Below are positions 38,092-53,000 of a stretch of 64,000 nt of DNA, one piece after another. The first letter of the stretch is position 1. Every line of letters begins with the position of its first letter. The notes beneath the pieces were generated by a model. That model was given only the letters and a program-made list of their open reading frames with translations. It ran no database searches and had not been told where the DNA came from. Location: contig CP021237.1 of NCBI GenBank assembly GCA_002151545.1, positions 1,550,001 to 1,614,000 of the forward strand. Reading direction: 5' to 3'. The DNA comes from Sphingobacteriaceae bacterium GW460-11-11-14-LB5. GTDB taxonomy: Bacteria; Bacteroidota; Bacteroidia; Sphingobacteriales; Sphingobacteriaceae. A program made the translations under genes and the position numbers.

Positions 38092-41000
38092 ATGAATAAA
38101 AATTTACACTCTCTATCCCGCTATTCGCATATATTTTTTGGTGAGAAAATTAATTTAACAAAACAATTTGGTAGCTCTTTTGCTCGCTGGGTGGTTTTTT
38201 TGTTCGCTATTGTTATTTTCAACTTTGGGGCGGCGTTTGGGCAGACTTATAAAACTCATTACATTGCACCAGCGCCCTGGCAATATTGGAGTCAGGCAAA
38301 CGAGTTAATTGTGACCACCAATACAGTTGGAACTACGGTTAACGTAAAAAAAAGTGATGGAACATTGGTTACCACGCTTACACCAACACCAGCAGCACCA
38401 GCAGTTTATCGTTTTGTGGGGAATCCTAATACGATATCCGCTAATGCACTAAATACGATACTTAACGATCGCGGGATTATTGTAGAGGGTAATAATCCCA
38501 TTACGGTTAACATCCGCAATGTGGCTTCTGATGCCTATACGGATGCAAATATTAAGGGAAATTCGGCATTATTCAGTTTTGGCGATGCTGCAATAGGAAC
38601 TTCTTTTAGGGTAGGTTATTACAGGGATGGATTGAGTAATGTGGTGTACAGTGTAATGGCGCTTGAAAACAACACCACGATTAAGTTAAATGGAACGGCA
38701 ATAACGACTTTAAATACGGGCCAAAGTTATATTTTTCAAACCGCAATTGGTGGTTTGGTCGAAAGTTCGGCACCAGTTGTGATGAATTCGGGGTCTAATT
38801 TAGATTCTCCTGCAGGTTGTGGCGATGGGGTGTTTAATCCTGTTCCTCCTGTTACTTCCCTAGGTAGTGAATACCTGATTATCAGAAGTGCGGGTAACTC
38901 TACTGCTGAGCAAACCACCATTGTGGCTACGCAGGCCAATACAACACTTACAATTACCAATTACAATACTAATGGTTCGCTGGCTTCAACCAATTCTTAT
39001 ACATTGGTGGCTGCAGGTAGTTTCGTTACCATACCAAATGGGGTAGTAGGTAGTCAATATAGTTCATCGAGGGTATTATCTACAAAAAATGTTGTGGCCT
39101 ATTCAGGTACTGCAACCAGTTGTGAAGTAGATATGCTTACCCTGGCACCGGTGGCTACCTGTGGTGGAAGTTTGGTCGCCAAAACATATAAATTCAGGAA
39201 CAGTTCCGGGGGAGATTTAACCTATTTTGGTTACATCACCACGAAAAGTGCAACCGATAAAGTTTTGTTAACCACTACGGGGAGCAGTACAACCAACTAT
39301 ACCAATACCGATATAGAAACGATTGCTGGTGTGGGGGTAAGGAGACAGTTGGGAAGTACAGGGAACTATATTATCGATTTTACGAATGCCAATATCAATT
39401 CACCCGCTACACTAACCTTTACCAGCGGTACGCGGATGAATATTGCCATGGTGCAAACGGGTGGTGGTTATTCCATGTCTAATTTTATTACACCATTACC
39501 AGAACAAGCCTTAAAACCGATACTATCACAAACGGCCTGCAGCAGTGCTACCTTAAGCGCAGATCCAACTGGCATTGCCCCTTTTCAATGGTATTTTAAT
39601 GGCGTGGCTATACCAGGAGCAACTGGTATGACTTATGCGCCAACTGAATCGGGAACTTATACCATTACTTCTAAATTAGATTGCGGTATCAGTGCGCAAT
39701 CATTGCCTATTACCGTAGCCTTATGTAATGTAGACCGTGCGATTACCAAAACGGTAGATAATGCGACCCCTGCTGTAAACGGATCGGTAAAATTCACATT
39801 AACAGCTAGTAATATTGGTGTAGGTACGGCTTTGGGCGTTTCGGTTACCGATCTGTTAAAATCTGGTTATACCTACGTAAGCCATACGGCATCTACCGGA
39901 ACATCCTATGTAAATACTACAGGCGTTTGGAACATCGGTTCGCTGGGGCCTAATGCATCAGCTACGCTGGTTATTACAGCCAAGGTAAATGCTTCCGGCG
40001 ATTATAGCAATTCGGCAACCATTACAGGTACTCAGTCAGACCCAAATACAGCCAATGATGCAGTTACGATAAGTACTACGCCCATTACGGCAATATCATT
40101 AACTTCACCATCATCGCCTCCATCAGATGCGCAAACAGTATGTATTGGTACCGCCATTACTAACATTACTTATTCAATTGGAGGAACGGCAACAGGAGCC
40201 AATGTTGTAGGTCTGCCAGCGGGTATTACCCAAAATTATAATTCAAGCACAAAAATACTAACCATATCCGGCACACCAACTACGGCCACAAGCGGCGCTC
40301 AAAGTTATACGGTAACCACAACTGGAGGAAGCCCGAATGTGTCGGCTTCAGGAACCATACGGGTAAACGGTATAGTGGGTACTCCGGTGTTTGCTGCCGG
40401 AAGCACATCTACAAGATGTCAGGGAGCGGGTACGCAAACCTATACGGCCACGGCTGCGAACACCACCGGAATAACCTACAGCATCAACACTACCGGTTCG
40501 GAAGCTGTTATTAATGCTACTACCGGCGAGGTTACTTTTTCACCGCTATTTAATGGAACTGCAATTGTTACCGCTTCTGCAGCAGGGTGTACACCTAAAA
40601 CGGCTACCCATACCATTACCGTTACCTCTACAGGAACAATCACGGGTGCATCGCCTGTTTGTAGTGGCAGCAACGGCACTTTAACCTTGGCTAATACAAC
40701 TGCTACACCGGTTAGATGGGAATTTTCTACTGATAATGGTACTACCTGGAGTACTTATCTGCCTAATACAACTTCTACAACTTTAAACTATACCAACCTT
40801 AACGTAACCACATCTTTTAGGGCCATAGTAAGTGGAGGAGGTTGTACTAATGCACCGTCAACACCAGTAACCATAAGTGTAACCACAAGGCCCAGCATTT
40901 CAAATCAAAATTATAACCTGTGTGTATCGGGTTCTTTCAATTTTGCACCAGTTGAAGCACCAGCAGGTACAACTTATACCTGGTCTGCTCCTGTTATTAG

Positions 41001-44000
41001 CGGTGGCACGGTAACAGGTGCAACTACCGGAACAAATGCTTCCTCGGTTGCACAAACCTTAACCAATACCGGCACAACCACAGCTAACGTTGTTTATACG
41101 GTTACACCAACTAATGCGGGTTGTAGTGGTAGTACATTTACCATTACCACAGTAATCGGACCGAATATTTCAGCATCAGCTGGTAACCCGGCAACGCTTT
41201 GTAGCAACGGAACTTTCTCTGTTAGTCCAACATCGAGCAACGCAAATGTAAAATATACCTGGACAGCCAGTTTAATCAGCGGTAGCAACGTTACCGGATT
41301 TAGCGATGCGACTACAGCTGTAAGCGCGCCAATTAGCCAAACTTTGGTGAATAACTCAGCTGCCAGTGCAACTGTAAGGTATACGGTAACTCCGGTTTTA
41401 GACAATTGCAGCGGCAACACCTTTACATTTGATGTTACCGTACAGAGTGCGGTTACCCCTGGCACTATTGCCGCGAACCAAACCATTTGTGCCAATACCA
41501 CACCAGCACCCATCAGCTCTACAGCTAACGGTACAGGAGCAGGCACCATAACTTACACCTGGGAAAATTCTACCAATGGCACTACCTGGAATGTGATTGC
41601 AGGAGCAACATCGGCTACATATGCGCCGGGAGCTTTAACCCAAACTACCCAATACCGCAGAACAACAGTATCTACCCTAAACGGAACGGTATGCCAATCG
41701 GCAACCACAAGTCCGGTTGTAATTACTGTAGGTACGGCAAGTACAATTACCACACAGCCAGTTAACCAAAATGTTAGGGCTTTATCTAATGTTACTTTAA
41801 ATGTAGCCACAACTGGTGGTAGTGGTACCAGCCAATATCAATGGCAGCTTAGTACCAACAACGGGACTAATTTTACCAATATTAGCAATGGTAGTCTGTA
41901 CAGTGGAGCAACCACCAATATCCTCACCATTACCGGGGTTAACAGTACCATGGAAGGTTACAAATACCGGGTGCTGGTTACGCAAACCGATAATGCTTGT
42001 GCGAGTGTCATTTCTAACGTAGTTAATCTTACAATAGATTCGGATCGCGATGGTGTACCGGATAGCATTGATCAGGATGATGATAATGATGGCATTCCGG
42101 ATACTGTTGAGGGAATCAGTGATTTTGATAACGATGGAATTCCTAATTACCTGGATGTAGATTCGGATAACGATGGTATTGTAGATGCAATTGAATCGAA
42201 CGGAAACCCAAATAACGATCCGGATAACGATGGTCGCTTTGGTATTGGTGCTTTTGTGGATACAGATGGCGACGGATTGGCCAATGCCGTTGATCCCAAT
42301 AACGGGGGAACACCTTTGGTTATTCAGGATAAAGACAAAGATGGCAAGCCAAACTACCTGGATCTCGATTCCGATGGCGATGGAATACCAGATACTTATG
42401 AAGCGGCTTTTTATATTATAGATAGCGAAAACGATGGTATTATTGGTACGGGACCAATCGTTGATGCCGATAAAGATGGTCTTTCAGATTTGAACGACCC
42501 GGATTTTGTAACGATTAGTACATTGTTTAACCAGGACAGGGATTTTGATGGCCTTTCGAACTACCTGGATATCGATGCCGACAATGATGGCATTATTGAT
42601 ATTGTTGAAGGTTTACCAACCACTTTATATGTAGCGCCTAAAGGCCTGGATACGGATGGCGATGGGATAGATGATGCCTATGATGTAAATAATGGCGGAG
42701 CTATTTCTGGTTATTCTAATGCCGATGGAGGTAGTGCGCCGGATTATGTTGATACGGATGCTGAAAACGATGGATTTAGAGACTGGCTTGAAAATGCAGT
42801 AACCAGTCCATTAGAAGTCGACGTTAAAAATAATCAGACAGGTGCATCCACTCCGGATGGAATTATGGATTTGCTCCCTGATGCTGATGGTGATGGATTA
42901 GCTGACATTTATGATAACGACAATGGCAATACCAGTCCGATAGGTTATGCAACCAACGGAGGACAAACGCCGCTTTCGATGCCTGATGTTCAGGTGCCCG
43001 GAGGAGAAAGAGATTGGAGAAGCTCATCAGATTATGATAAAGATGGCGTGCCGGATGGGATTGATCTGGATGACGATAACGATGGTATTTTAGATACGGT
43101 AGATGGCATGACTGACACTGGAGGAAGGGATGGTTTACCAAATTACCATGACCTGGATTCTGATGGTGACGGTGTGCCGGATGTAATAGAAGCGGGTGGT
43201 TCAGATCCTGATAACAATGGTTTACCAGGAATCGGTTTAATCGGCCCTGCTAATGTAGATGCCAATGGTGTTCCATTAGCTGCTAACGGAGGTTATACGC
43301 CGCCAGATAAAGATGGTGATGGTGTGCCTAATTTCCTTGATCTTGATTCGGATAATGACGGTATTAACGATGTAATAGAAAATGGCGGACCAGATGTAGA
43401 TGGCGATGGAAAAGTGGGTACAGGTTTAACCAACGATTTTGATAATGATGGTATTGTTGATATTGCAGATGACTACAATAACATTACGGGTACTTTAACT
43501 GGCGATCCTTCAGGTACTCCAGTAACAGTTAAAGATAACGATGGAGACGGTATTCCAAATTACCTCGATCTTGATTCAGATGGTGATGGTATTAAAGATT
43601 CGGTTGAAGGCGTAACCGATACGGATGGAGATGGTATTCCGAACTTCTTAGACCTTGATTCTGATGGTGATGGTATTCCAGATAATATTGAAGCACAAAG
43701 CACTGCTGGTTATCTTCCGCCTTCTGGTGTTGATGCCAATAACGATGGCTTAGATGATGCTTATGGAGCGGGTATTGTACCTGTAAATACAGATGGTGCA
43801 GATCAGGCAGATTACCTCGACTTAGATTCGGATAATGATGGCGATAGCGATACCATTGAAGCATATGATACCGATAATAATGGTATTGCTAATGTAGTGG
43901 CACTGGGTACCGATGCAGATAAAGATGGCCTGGATGATGCTTTTGATAATAATGATGCGGCCAATAATCCAACAAATGGCCAGAACCCTAATTCATTCCC

Positions 44001-47000
44001 TAATTTAGATACTCCGGCAACTGCTGAACGGGATTGGAGAGAAGATTACAATATTGCGCCAATTGCAACAGTGCCGGCTTCAATTTCAGTTGTTGAGGAT
44101 ACACCGAAGACAATAAGCGGAATCAGCTTTGCAGATGCCGATGCAGGCAACCTGAACGTTGTCGTTACATTAAGCGTTCCGTCGGGCCAGGGTACGATAA
44201 GCGCCACCAGCGAAGCGGGCATAGCCATTGCCGGTACAGGTACAAATGCAATTACAATTACCGGAAACATAAGCGCTATCAATACTTTTATTGCAGCCAA
44301 TAAAGTAACCTATGCACCTTTAGCAAATGCAAATGGCAATGTTACCTTAACTGTAAATATTAACGATCAGGGCAATACAGGAGGACCGGCATTAACCGAT
44401 ACCAAAACGTTAACATTAAGTATTCAGCCGGTTAACGATATTCCTTCTGTAGCCAATGTGGCTAAAAATGGAACAGAAGATACCAATGTGGTTTTCACAG
44501 GTGCTGATTTTACTAATCAGTTTACCGATGTAGATGGTACATTGGCCAAAATACAGGTATTGAGTTTACCTCCAGCCGCACAGGGAGTCCTTAAATTAAA
44601 TGGTGTTGATGTAACAATCGGACAAGAAATTACAACCGCAAATTTAGCTAATCTTGTTTTCGTGCCTGCACCTAACTTTAATGGTAATGTATCGTTTAGT
44701 TACAATGGCAGCGATGGACTTGCTTATGCAAATGCGCCGGCAAATGTGAACATTACTATTGCTGCGATTAATGATAATCCGGTAATCGCTGCAGTATCCA
44801 AAGCAGGTGCGGAAGATGTAACATTAAACTTTACAGCAAGCGATTTTACAGGCAACTTCACTGATGCAGATGGCGATGCACTAAATAAAATTCAGGTGGT
44901 AACCTTACCTCCAGCCAGCCAGGGGGTATTAAAACTGAACGGAACTAATATTGTTACCGGACAAGAAATAGCGGCAGTAGATTTGGCCAACATAACGTTT
45001 GTTCCTGCGCCAAACTTTAACGGTACAGTTACCTTTAAATGGAACGGTAGCGATGGCACAGCATATGCAACTGTACAAAATGATGTCAACATTATTATTG
45101 CACCAGTTAACGATTTGCCAACCATAGGCAATATTAACTTAACGACCGTAGAAGATGTTAATCTGCCATTTACTTTAGGAAATTTTACCAGCAATTTTAA
45201 TGACATAGAAGGTGATGCCTTGTCAAAAATTCAGTTGTCAAACCTTCCTCCAATTGCACAAGGTACCATATTGCTCAATGGCTCGGCAGTATCGGCAGGT
45301 CAGGAGATACTGGCTTCTGAAATTCCCAATTTAGTTTTTGTTCCAGGCTTAAACTTTAATGGAAATGTTAGCTTTAACTGGGCCGGAAACGACGGTACAT
45401 CTTACTCCGCAATTGCTGCGGTTAATATATCGGTTACACCAGTAAATGATGCACCGGTTGTTGATGATTTTGGTAAGTCAGGAGATGAGGATACCATTAT
45501 TCCTTTTGCAATAACCGATTTTACCACCCGTTTCACCGATGTGGAGAATAGTGCTTTAAGCAAAATTCAGATTGTAAGTCTTCCAGCCAACGGTACACTT
45601 AAATTAAATGGTTTAAATATTACTGCAGGGCAGGAAATTAATAATGCTGACTTAGATAAAATCACGTTCGTACCTAATGCCAATTTTAATGGCTCAACAA
45701 GCTTTAGCTGGAATGGATCTGATGGAACAGTTTATGCTAATGTGGCTAAAAATGTTAACATAACGATCAATCCAATAAACGATGCACCTTCATTTACAAA
45801 AGGCGCCGACCAGCTAATCAATGCGAATGCAGGTGCACAAACCATCAACAATTGGGCTACAGCTGTTGTGGCTGGGCCGGCCGATGAGCTTGCAAGCCAA
45901 ACGCTAAACTTTGTAGTCAGCAATAACAGCAACACTTCGTTTACAGTACAACCTGCTATAGACGCTTCAGGAAACTTAACTTATACACCTTCAGGAAACT
46001 TTGCGGGCAAGGTTACTGTAACGGTGGTGTTAAATGATAATGGAGGCACCGCAAATGGTGGTGTAGACCAAAGTGCAGCACAAACTTTTATCATTTCAAT
46101 TAAACCTGTAGGACTAACCGATAACGCAAATACCTTAGTAAACACACCGGTTACTACCGATGTTAAAGCCAATGATGGTGCAACTGCCACCAACACTACG
46201 GTATTAGCAGGAAATGGTGCACATGGTACAACTTCAGTAGATGCAAGCGGAAAAGTAACCTATACACCAAATGCAGGTTATACCGGAACAGATAGTTATA
46301 CTTATACCTTAACAACAGCCGATGGGGTAGTGAGCGATCCGGTTACGGTTAATGTGAGCATTTATCCAACTGTGGTATTGTCAGGACCTGCATCCGTTAA
46401 CGAAAATGCAGGTGCGGTTAATTATACCCTTACCCTAACCGGAACGGCAGGAACAATTCTGGCATCGCCGGTAACGGTGCAAACCGGAATCACGCCGAAT
46501 ACCACTAATGCTGCTGATTATAACTTTAGTAGTTCGACTATTACTTTCCCTGCGGGATCGGTTGTTGGCGCAGCAAGTGGTACCATCACTTTCCCTGTTA
46601 CGATAATTGATGATAATATACTGGAAAATACAGAAGATTACAGCGTTTCTATCGGATCGCTTACTGGTCCGGCATCTTTAGGCAATGCTAGTGTAAGCAC
46701 CTCGATTGTGGATAACGATAATGCTGCTGTTGCCATCAACAATATTTCTGTTGCAGAAGATATAACGGGTGGTTTAGCTACTTTCACGGTAACCTTAACA
46801 GGAGCTGTACAAAACAGTTTCACCGTTAATTTTGCTACTGCCGATGGTACTGCGGTTCAACCGGGCGATTATACCGCAACTACCGGAACCGTTACCTTCC
46901 CGGCAGGGTCGGTAAATGGCGCTACGCAAACTTTTACCGTTCCGGTAATTAACGATAACATTACCGAAACCAGTGAAACCTTTACAGCTACACTTTCTGG

Positions 47001-50000
47001 AATAACCGGGCCGGCTACTATTGCTACTGCAACCGGAACAGCTACCATTACCGATAACGATGCCGCTACGGTAAGTATTTCGGCAACACCAGTTAGTTAT
47101 GACGAAGCTGCCGGGACCGCTACATTTACGGTAACCTTAAACAATGCCATTCAAAATGCATTTACGGTTGATTATGCGACTGTAGATGGTACAGCCACAG
47201 CTGGGACAGATTATACGGCTAAAAACGGAACCATTACATTTGTGGCCGGATCAGCTGCAGGCGCAACCCAAACCTTTACTGTTGCCATTACGAACGATAA
47301 TCTGGTCGAGTTAGGTGAAACTTTCGCTGCAACATTAAGCAATGTAACAGGCGGTTTGGTCACTATTGCTACCGGAACAGCTAATGCAACCATTACTGAT
47401 AATGATAGCTCGGTTGCAAGCATTACTGCCGGAACTACAGGCAATGAAAATGGCCCAGTAAACGGAACCTTTACAGTAAACTTAAGTAATCCATCTTCTA
47501 CAGATACGGAGATTACCTATACTTTGGGTGGGACAGCAACAGAAGGTGCTGATTACGATAACATTGTAACCAAAAAGATTATTATTCCTGCAGGCCAGAC
47601 CAGCGGAACAATTACCATACCTGTTAAAACAGATTTGGCAGCAGAAGGAACAGAAACAGTTATTGCCACTCTTTTGGCTTCAAATAGTGCGCTGGTAAGT
47701 ATCACCACTACTCCAGCAGATAAAACGGCAAGCATTAACATTCTGGATAACAACACGGCAACGGTTAGTATTTCGACTAGTCCAACCAGTATCGACGAGG
47801 CTGCCGGAACGGCTACATTTACGGTAACGCTTAACAGTGCCGTTCAGGGTGCATTTGATGTCACCTATACCACCACAAATGGAACAGCAATTGCCGGACT
47901 TGATTATACCGCTACCAGCGGAACCTTAAACTTCCCGGCAAATTCTGCTGCGGGCGCTACCTTAACATTTACCGTTCCAATAAATAACGATAATCTGGTT
48001 GAACCAGGCGAAACCTTCAATGGAACCTTAACCGGTGTAACAGGTGGACTGGTAACCATCGGTACTGCAATTGCGCCGGTAACCATTACGGATAACGATA
48101 CTTCCGTTGCGACCATTGCAGCAGGTGTAAACGGTAACGAAACCGGACCAATAAAAGGAACCTTTGTGGTAACCTTAAGCAATCCGGCATCAACCGATAC
48201 ACAATTAACCTATACTTTAGGCGGAACAGCAACCGAAGGAAGCGATTACTCAACGGTAGTCACCAAAACCATTACCATTCCTGCTGGACAAACTACAGGA
48301 ACCATTACCCTTGATGTGCAGCCTGATGCGGTTACCGAAAGTACAGAAACGATAACGGCCACTTTAGCCACTTCGAATAATGCGGTAACTGTAAATACGA
48401 CGCCGGCCAGTATCAATATTATTGATGCCAATACAGCGAGTATCAGTATTTCTACTACGCCTACCATCAATGAAACTGCGGGAACGGCAACTTTTACTGT
48501 TACCCTGAACAATGCGGTTCAAAACCCGTTTAGTGTAAATTACAGCACAGCTGATGGTACTGCATTGGCAGGTTTAGATTATACAGCTACCAGCGGAACA
48601 TTAATCTTCCCGGCAAATGCTGCTGCAGGAAGCACATTAACTTTTACGGTTCCGATAAACAACGATGTTATTGCTGAAGCATCCGAAACCTTTACCGCTA
48701 CCCTAAGCGGAGTTACAGGAGGAGTGGTGATTATCAGCAATGCTACCGCCACTGCAACTATTGTTGATAACGATGCAGCAACGGTATCCATTACTGCAGG
48801 AACATCAGGAAACGAAAACGGACCTGTCAACGGAACCTTTACCGTAACCTTAAGTAATCCATCTTCAACAGATACCGAAATTACCTATACTTTAGGTGGT
48901 ACCGCAACAGAGGGAACTGATTACTCAACAATAGCCAAAACCATTATTATTCCGGCAGGGCAAACTACCGGAACAATCACAATTCCAGTTCAAACCGATT
49001 TACTGGTTGAAGGAACAGAAACGGTGGTGGCCACCCTGGTATCTACAACCAGTGCATTGGTAAACGTTTCACCAATTCCTGCTGATAAAACGGCAACAAT
49101 TAATATTACCAATAATACAACTGCAAGCATAACCGTAGCGGCAACCAATGATGGTGCTGAACCAGGTACGCCAGGCTTGTTTACCTTCACCTTAAGTAAT
49201 GCTGCCACAACCGATACACAGGTTACTTTTGCAGTAAGCGGAACAGCAAGTAGTGGAACAGATTATACTTCGCTGGGTACAACAGTAATCATCCCGGCCG
49301 GACAAACCAGCAAAACCGTACAGGTATTGGTGCAGGACGATACTTTTGTGGAGCCAGGAGAAACCGTTATTTTAACCATGACGGCCGCAACCAGCAATCC
49401 GGCCATTACGGCAAGTACCATTCCTGCAACGGTAAATATTGCAGATAACGATCAGGCAACGGTAGCAATCAACAATGTATCGTTAGTGGAAAATGCTGGT
49501 AATGCCACCTTTACGGTAACCTTAACCGGTAATGTTCAGGATGCATTTACCGTAAATTATTCAACGGCCAACGGAACGGCAATTGCAGGTTCTGATTATA
49601 CGGCAACAACGGGTAGTGTAACTTTCCCTGCGGGCTCTGTTTCAGGTGCGACGCAAACTTTCAATATTCCGGTGATTAATGATGCCATTACCGAAAGTGC
49701 CGAAAACTTCACCGTAACCTTAAATAGTATTAGTGCCGGATCGGCAGTAACGATTCCTGCGGCAGGAGCAACAGGAACAGCCAGTATTACCGATGATGAT
49801 GCAGCAAGTGTAGCTATTAACAGTGTTTCTGCTTTAGAAAACGTTGGCAGCATGGCCTTCACGGTAACATTGACCGGAAATATACAGGATGCACTTTCAA
49901 TCAATTATACCACTGCTGACAATTCAGCAATTGCAGGGTCTGATTATACCGCTCAAACAGGTGTAGTTACTTTCCCTGCGGGTTCTGTTTCAGGTGCTAC

Positions 50001-53000
50001 GCAAACTATTCTTATTCCGGTAACAAACGATAACATCACTGAAAGTATTGAAACCTTCAAAGTAACCTTAAGTGGTGCCAGTGCTCCGCTTAGCATTACG
50101 CAGGCCGAAGGAATTGGAACCATTAATGACAATGATGTGGCGACAGTAAGTATCTCTGCCACGCCAGCCAGTATCGATGAAGCAGCAGGAACAGCGACCT
50201 ATACCGTAACTTTAAGCAATGCCGTTCAGGCAGGTTTTAGTGTCGATTATGGCACTTCGAACGGTACGGCTATTTCGGGTAGCGATTATACCGCTGCAAC
50301 CGGTACCTTAAACTTCCCTGCGGGATCGTTGGCAGGTGCTACTTTAACCTTTACGGTTCCGATTACGAACGATAATGTAGTTGAGCCGAACGAAACCATT
50401 AATGCTACAATTAGTAATGTGACAGGTGGTTTGGTAACCATTGCAACCAGCACGGCTACAGTTACCATTACCGATAATGATACTTCGGTAGCCACCATTA
50501 GTGCAGCTACCAATGGAAACGAAAACGGACCGGTAAACGGAACCTATACAGTAACCTTAAGTAATCCATCGGCAACTGATACGCAGCTTACTTATAGCTT
50601 AAGCGGATCAGCCAGCGAAGGGACAGATTACAGTAATATCGTAACCAAAACCATCACTATCCCTGCAGGTCAAACTACGGGAACGATCACCATTCCGGTA
50701 TTAACCGATGCCTTGGTGGAGGGTACCGAAACTGTAGTGGCCACATTAACTGCCAGTAATAATACCGCTGTTACGGTAAGCAATACCCCGGCGAGCATTA
50801 ATATTGCCGATAATACAACGGCTACGGTAACCGTTGCGGCGAGTGCTGATGGTGCCGAGCCAGGCACACCTGGTCAGTTTACCTTTACCTTAAGTAATGT
50901 ATCTGCAACGGATACGCAGATTACCTATTCAGTGAGTGGAACAGCTGGCAGCGGGGCCGATTATACTTCGATTGGTACTACGGTAACCATTCCGGCCGGA
51001 CAAACAACAGCAACCGTATCAGTTCCCGTATTGGATGATAATATTGCAGAAGGTAGCGAAACGGTAATCTTAACCATGACGGCTGCCACAAGTAATGCTG
51101 CTATTACAGCAAGTACAACACCAGCTATTGTTAATATTACTGATAATGATAGTTCAGTTGCAAGCATTACAGCAGGCATTGCAGGAAATGAAAACGGACC
51201 CGTGAACGGTACCTTTACGGTAATCTTAAGCAATCCATCTTCAACCGATACACAGCTCACCTATACTTTAAACGGAACAGCAACCGAAGGCAATGATTAT
51301 ACTGCAATCGTAACCAAAACCATTACCATTCCTGCGGGTTCAACTACCGGTACGATTACCATTCCGGTGTTAAGCGATGCAACAGTGGAAGGAACGGAAA
51401 CCGTTGTTGCGGCATTAGCTACATCCGGAAATCCGTTGGTAACCGTAAATAATACAGCTGCAAGCATTAATATTAACGACAATAATGCCGCTACCGTAAG
51501 TATTTCTGCCACACCAGCGAGTATAAACGAAGCCGATGGAACAGCAACATTCACAGTTACTTTAAGTGCAGCTGTTCAGAACGCATTTACAGTTGATTAT
51601 GCAACCAACAATGGCACTGCAATAGCCGGAGTAGGCTTAGACTATACCGCCACAAGCGGAACATTAACTTTCCCTGCCGGATCTCCTGCCGGGGCAACTT
51701 TAACCTTTAGCGTTCCGGTTAATAATGATAACCTCCTTGAACCAAATGAAACGTTCAACGCGACAATCAGTAATGTAACAGGTGGTTTAGTAAGCATTGC
51801 AACCAGTACTGCTACGGTAACCATGACCGATAATGATACTTCGATAGCAACAATTACTGCAGGTTTAAACGGCGATGAAACTGGTCCGGTAAACGGAACA
51901 TTCACTGTAACCTTAAGTAATCCATCTTCAACTGATACACAGCTGACCTATAATTTAGGTGGATCAGCAACCGAAGGAAGCGATTATTCGGCCATTGTAA
52001 CCAAAACCATTACCATTCCAGCAGGACAGACTACAGGAACGATCACCATCCCGGTGTTAGCAGATGCTGTTAGCGAAAGCATTGAAACCGTTATCGGAAC
52101 TTTAGCCAGCTCAAGCAATCCATCGGTAAACATCAGTGCAACAGCTGCATCAATCAATATCCTTGATGCCAATACTGCGAGTGTAAGTATTTCGACTACA
52201 CCTACGGTAAATGAAGCCGATGGAACAGTAACCTTTACTGTAACCTTAAACAACGCGGTTCAAAATGCATTTACTGTAGATTATACAACAACCAACGGGA
52301 CTGCAATTGCTGGGGCAGATTATACCACGCAGACCGGAACTTTAAGCTTCCCGGCAAATGCTGCGGCAGGTGATAAGTTAACTTTTACCGTTCCGATCAA
52401 TAACGATAATATTGCCGAGTCAGCTGAAACTTTTAGCGCAACATTAAGCAATATTACAGGCGGTGTGGTGTTAATCAGCAATGCCACAGCCACCGCAACT
52501 ATTGTTGATAATGATGTTTCAGAAGCCACGATTACTGCGGGAATACCAGGCGATGAGAATGGACCTGTAAACGGAACCTTTACGGTAAGCTTAAGCAATC
52601 CATCATCGGCAGATACACAGCTTACCTATACTATAGCTGGAACTGCAACCGAAGGAAGTGATTTCACCACCATAACCAAAACCATTATTATCCCGGCGGG
52701 AGAAACCACAGGAACCATTACGATTCCCGTATTAACCGATGCCATAGTAGAAGGAACAGAAACCGTAACAGCTACGTTAACCACCTCTGGAAATCCATTG
52801 GTAACGATCAGCAATAGCCCTGCAACTATAAATATAGCTGACAACACTACAGCCACAGTAACGGTATCGGCAACCAATGATGGAGCAGAGCCAACTACAC
52901 CAGGTTTATTTACGTTTACCTTAAGTAATGTCTCAACTACAGATACACAGATTACCTATAGTGTGGGTGGAAGCGCAATAAGCGGATTAGATTATACTGC

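Noticed and set aside
42037..44055. Asp-rich motifs considered as dockerins or EF-hands
   Set aside because: The motifs run continuously as D-x-D-x-D-G with NYLDLDSD linkers, which fits thrombospondin type 3 repeats rather than paired dockerin or EF-hand helices.
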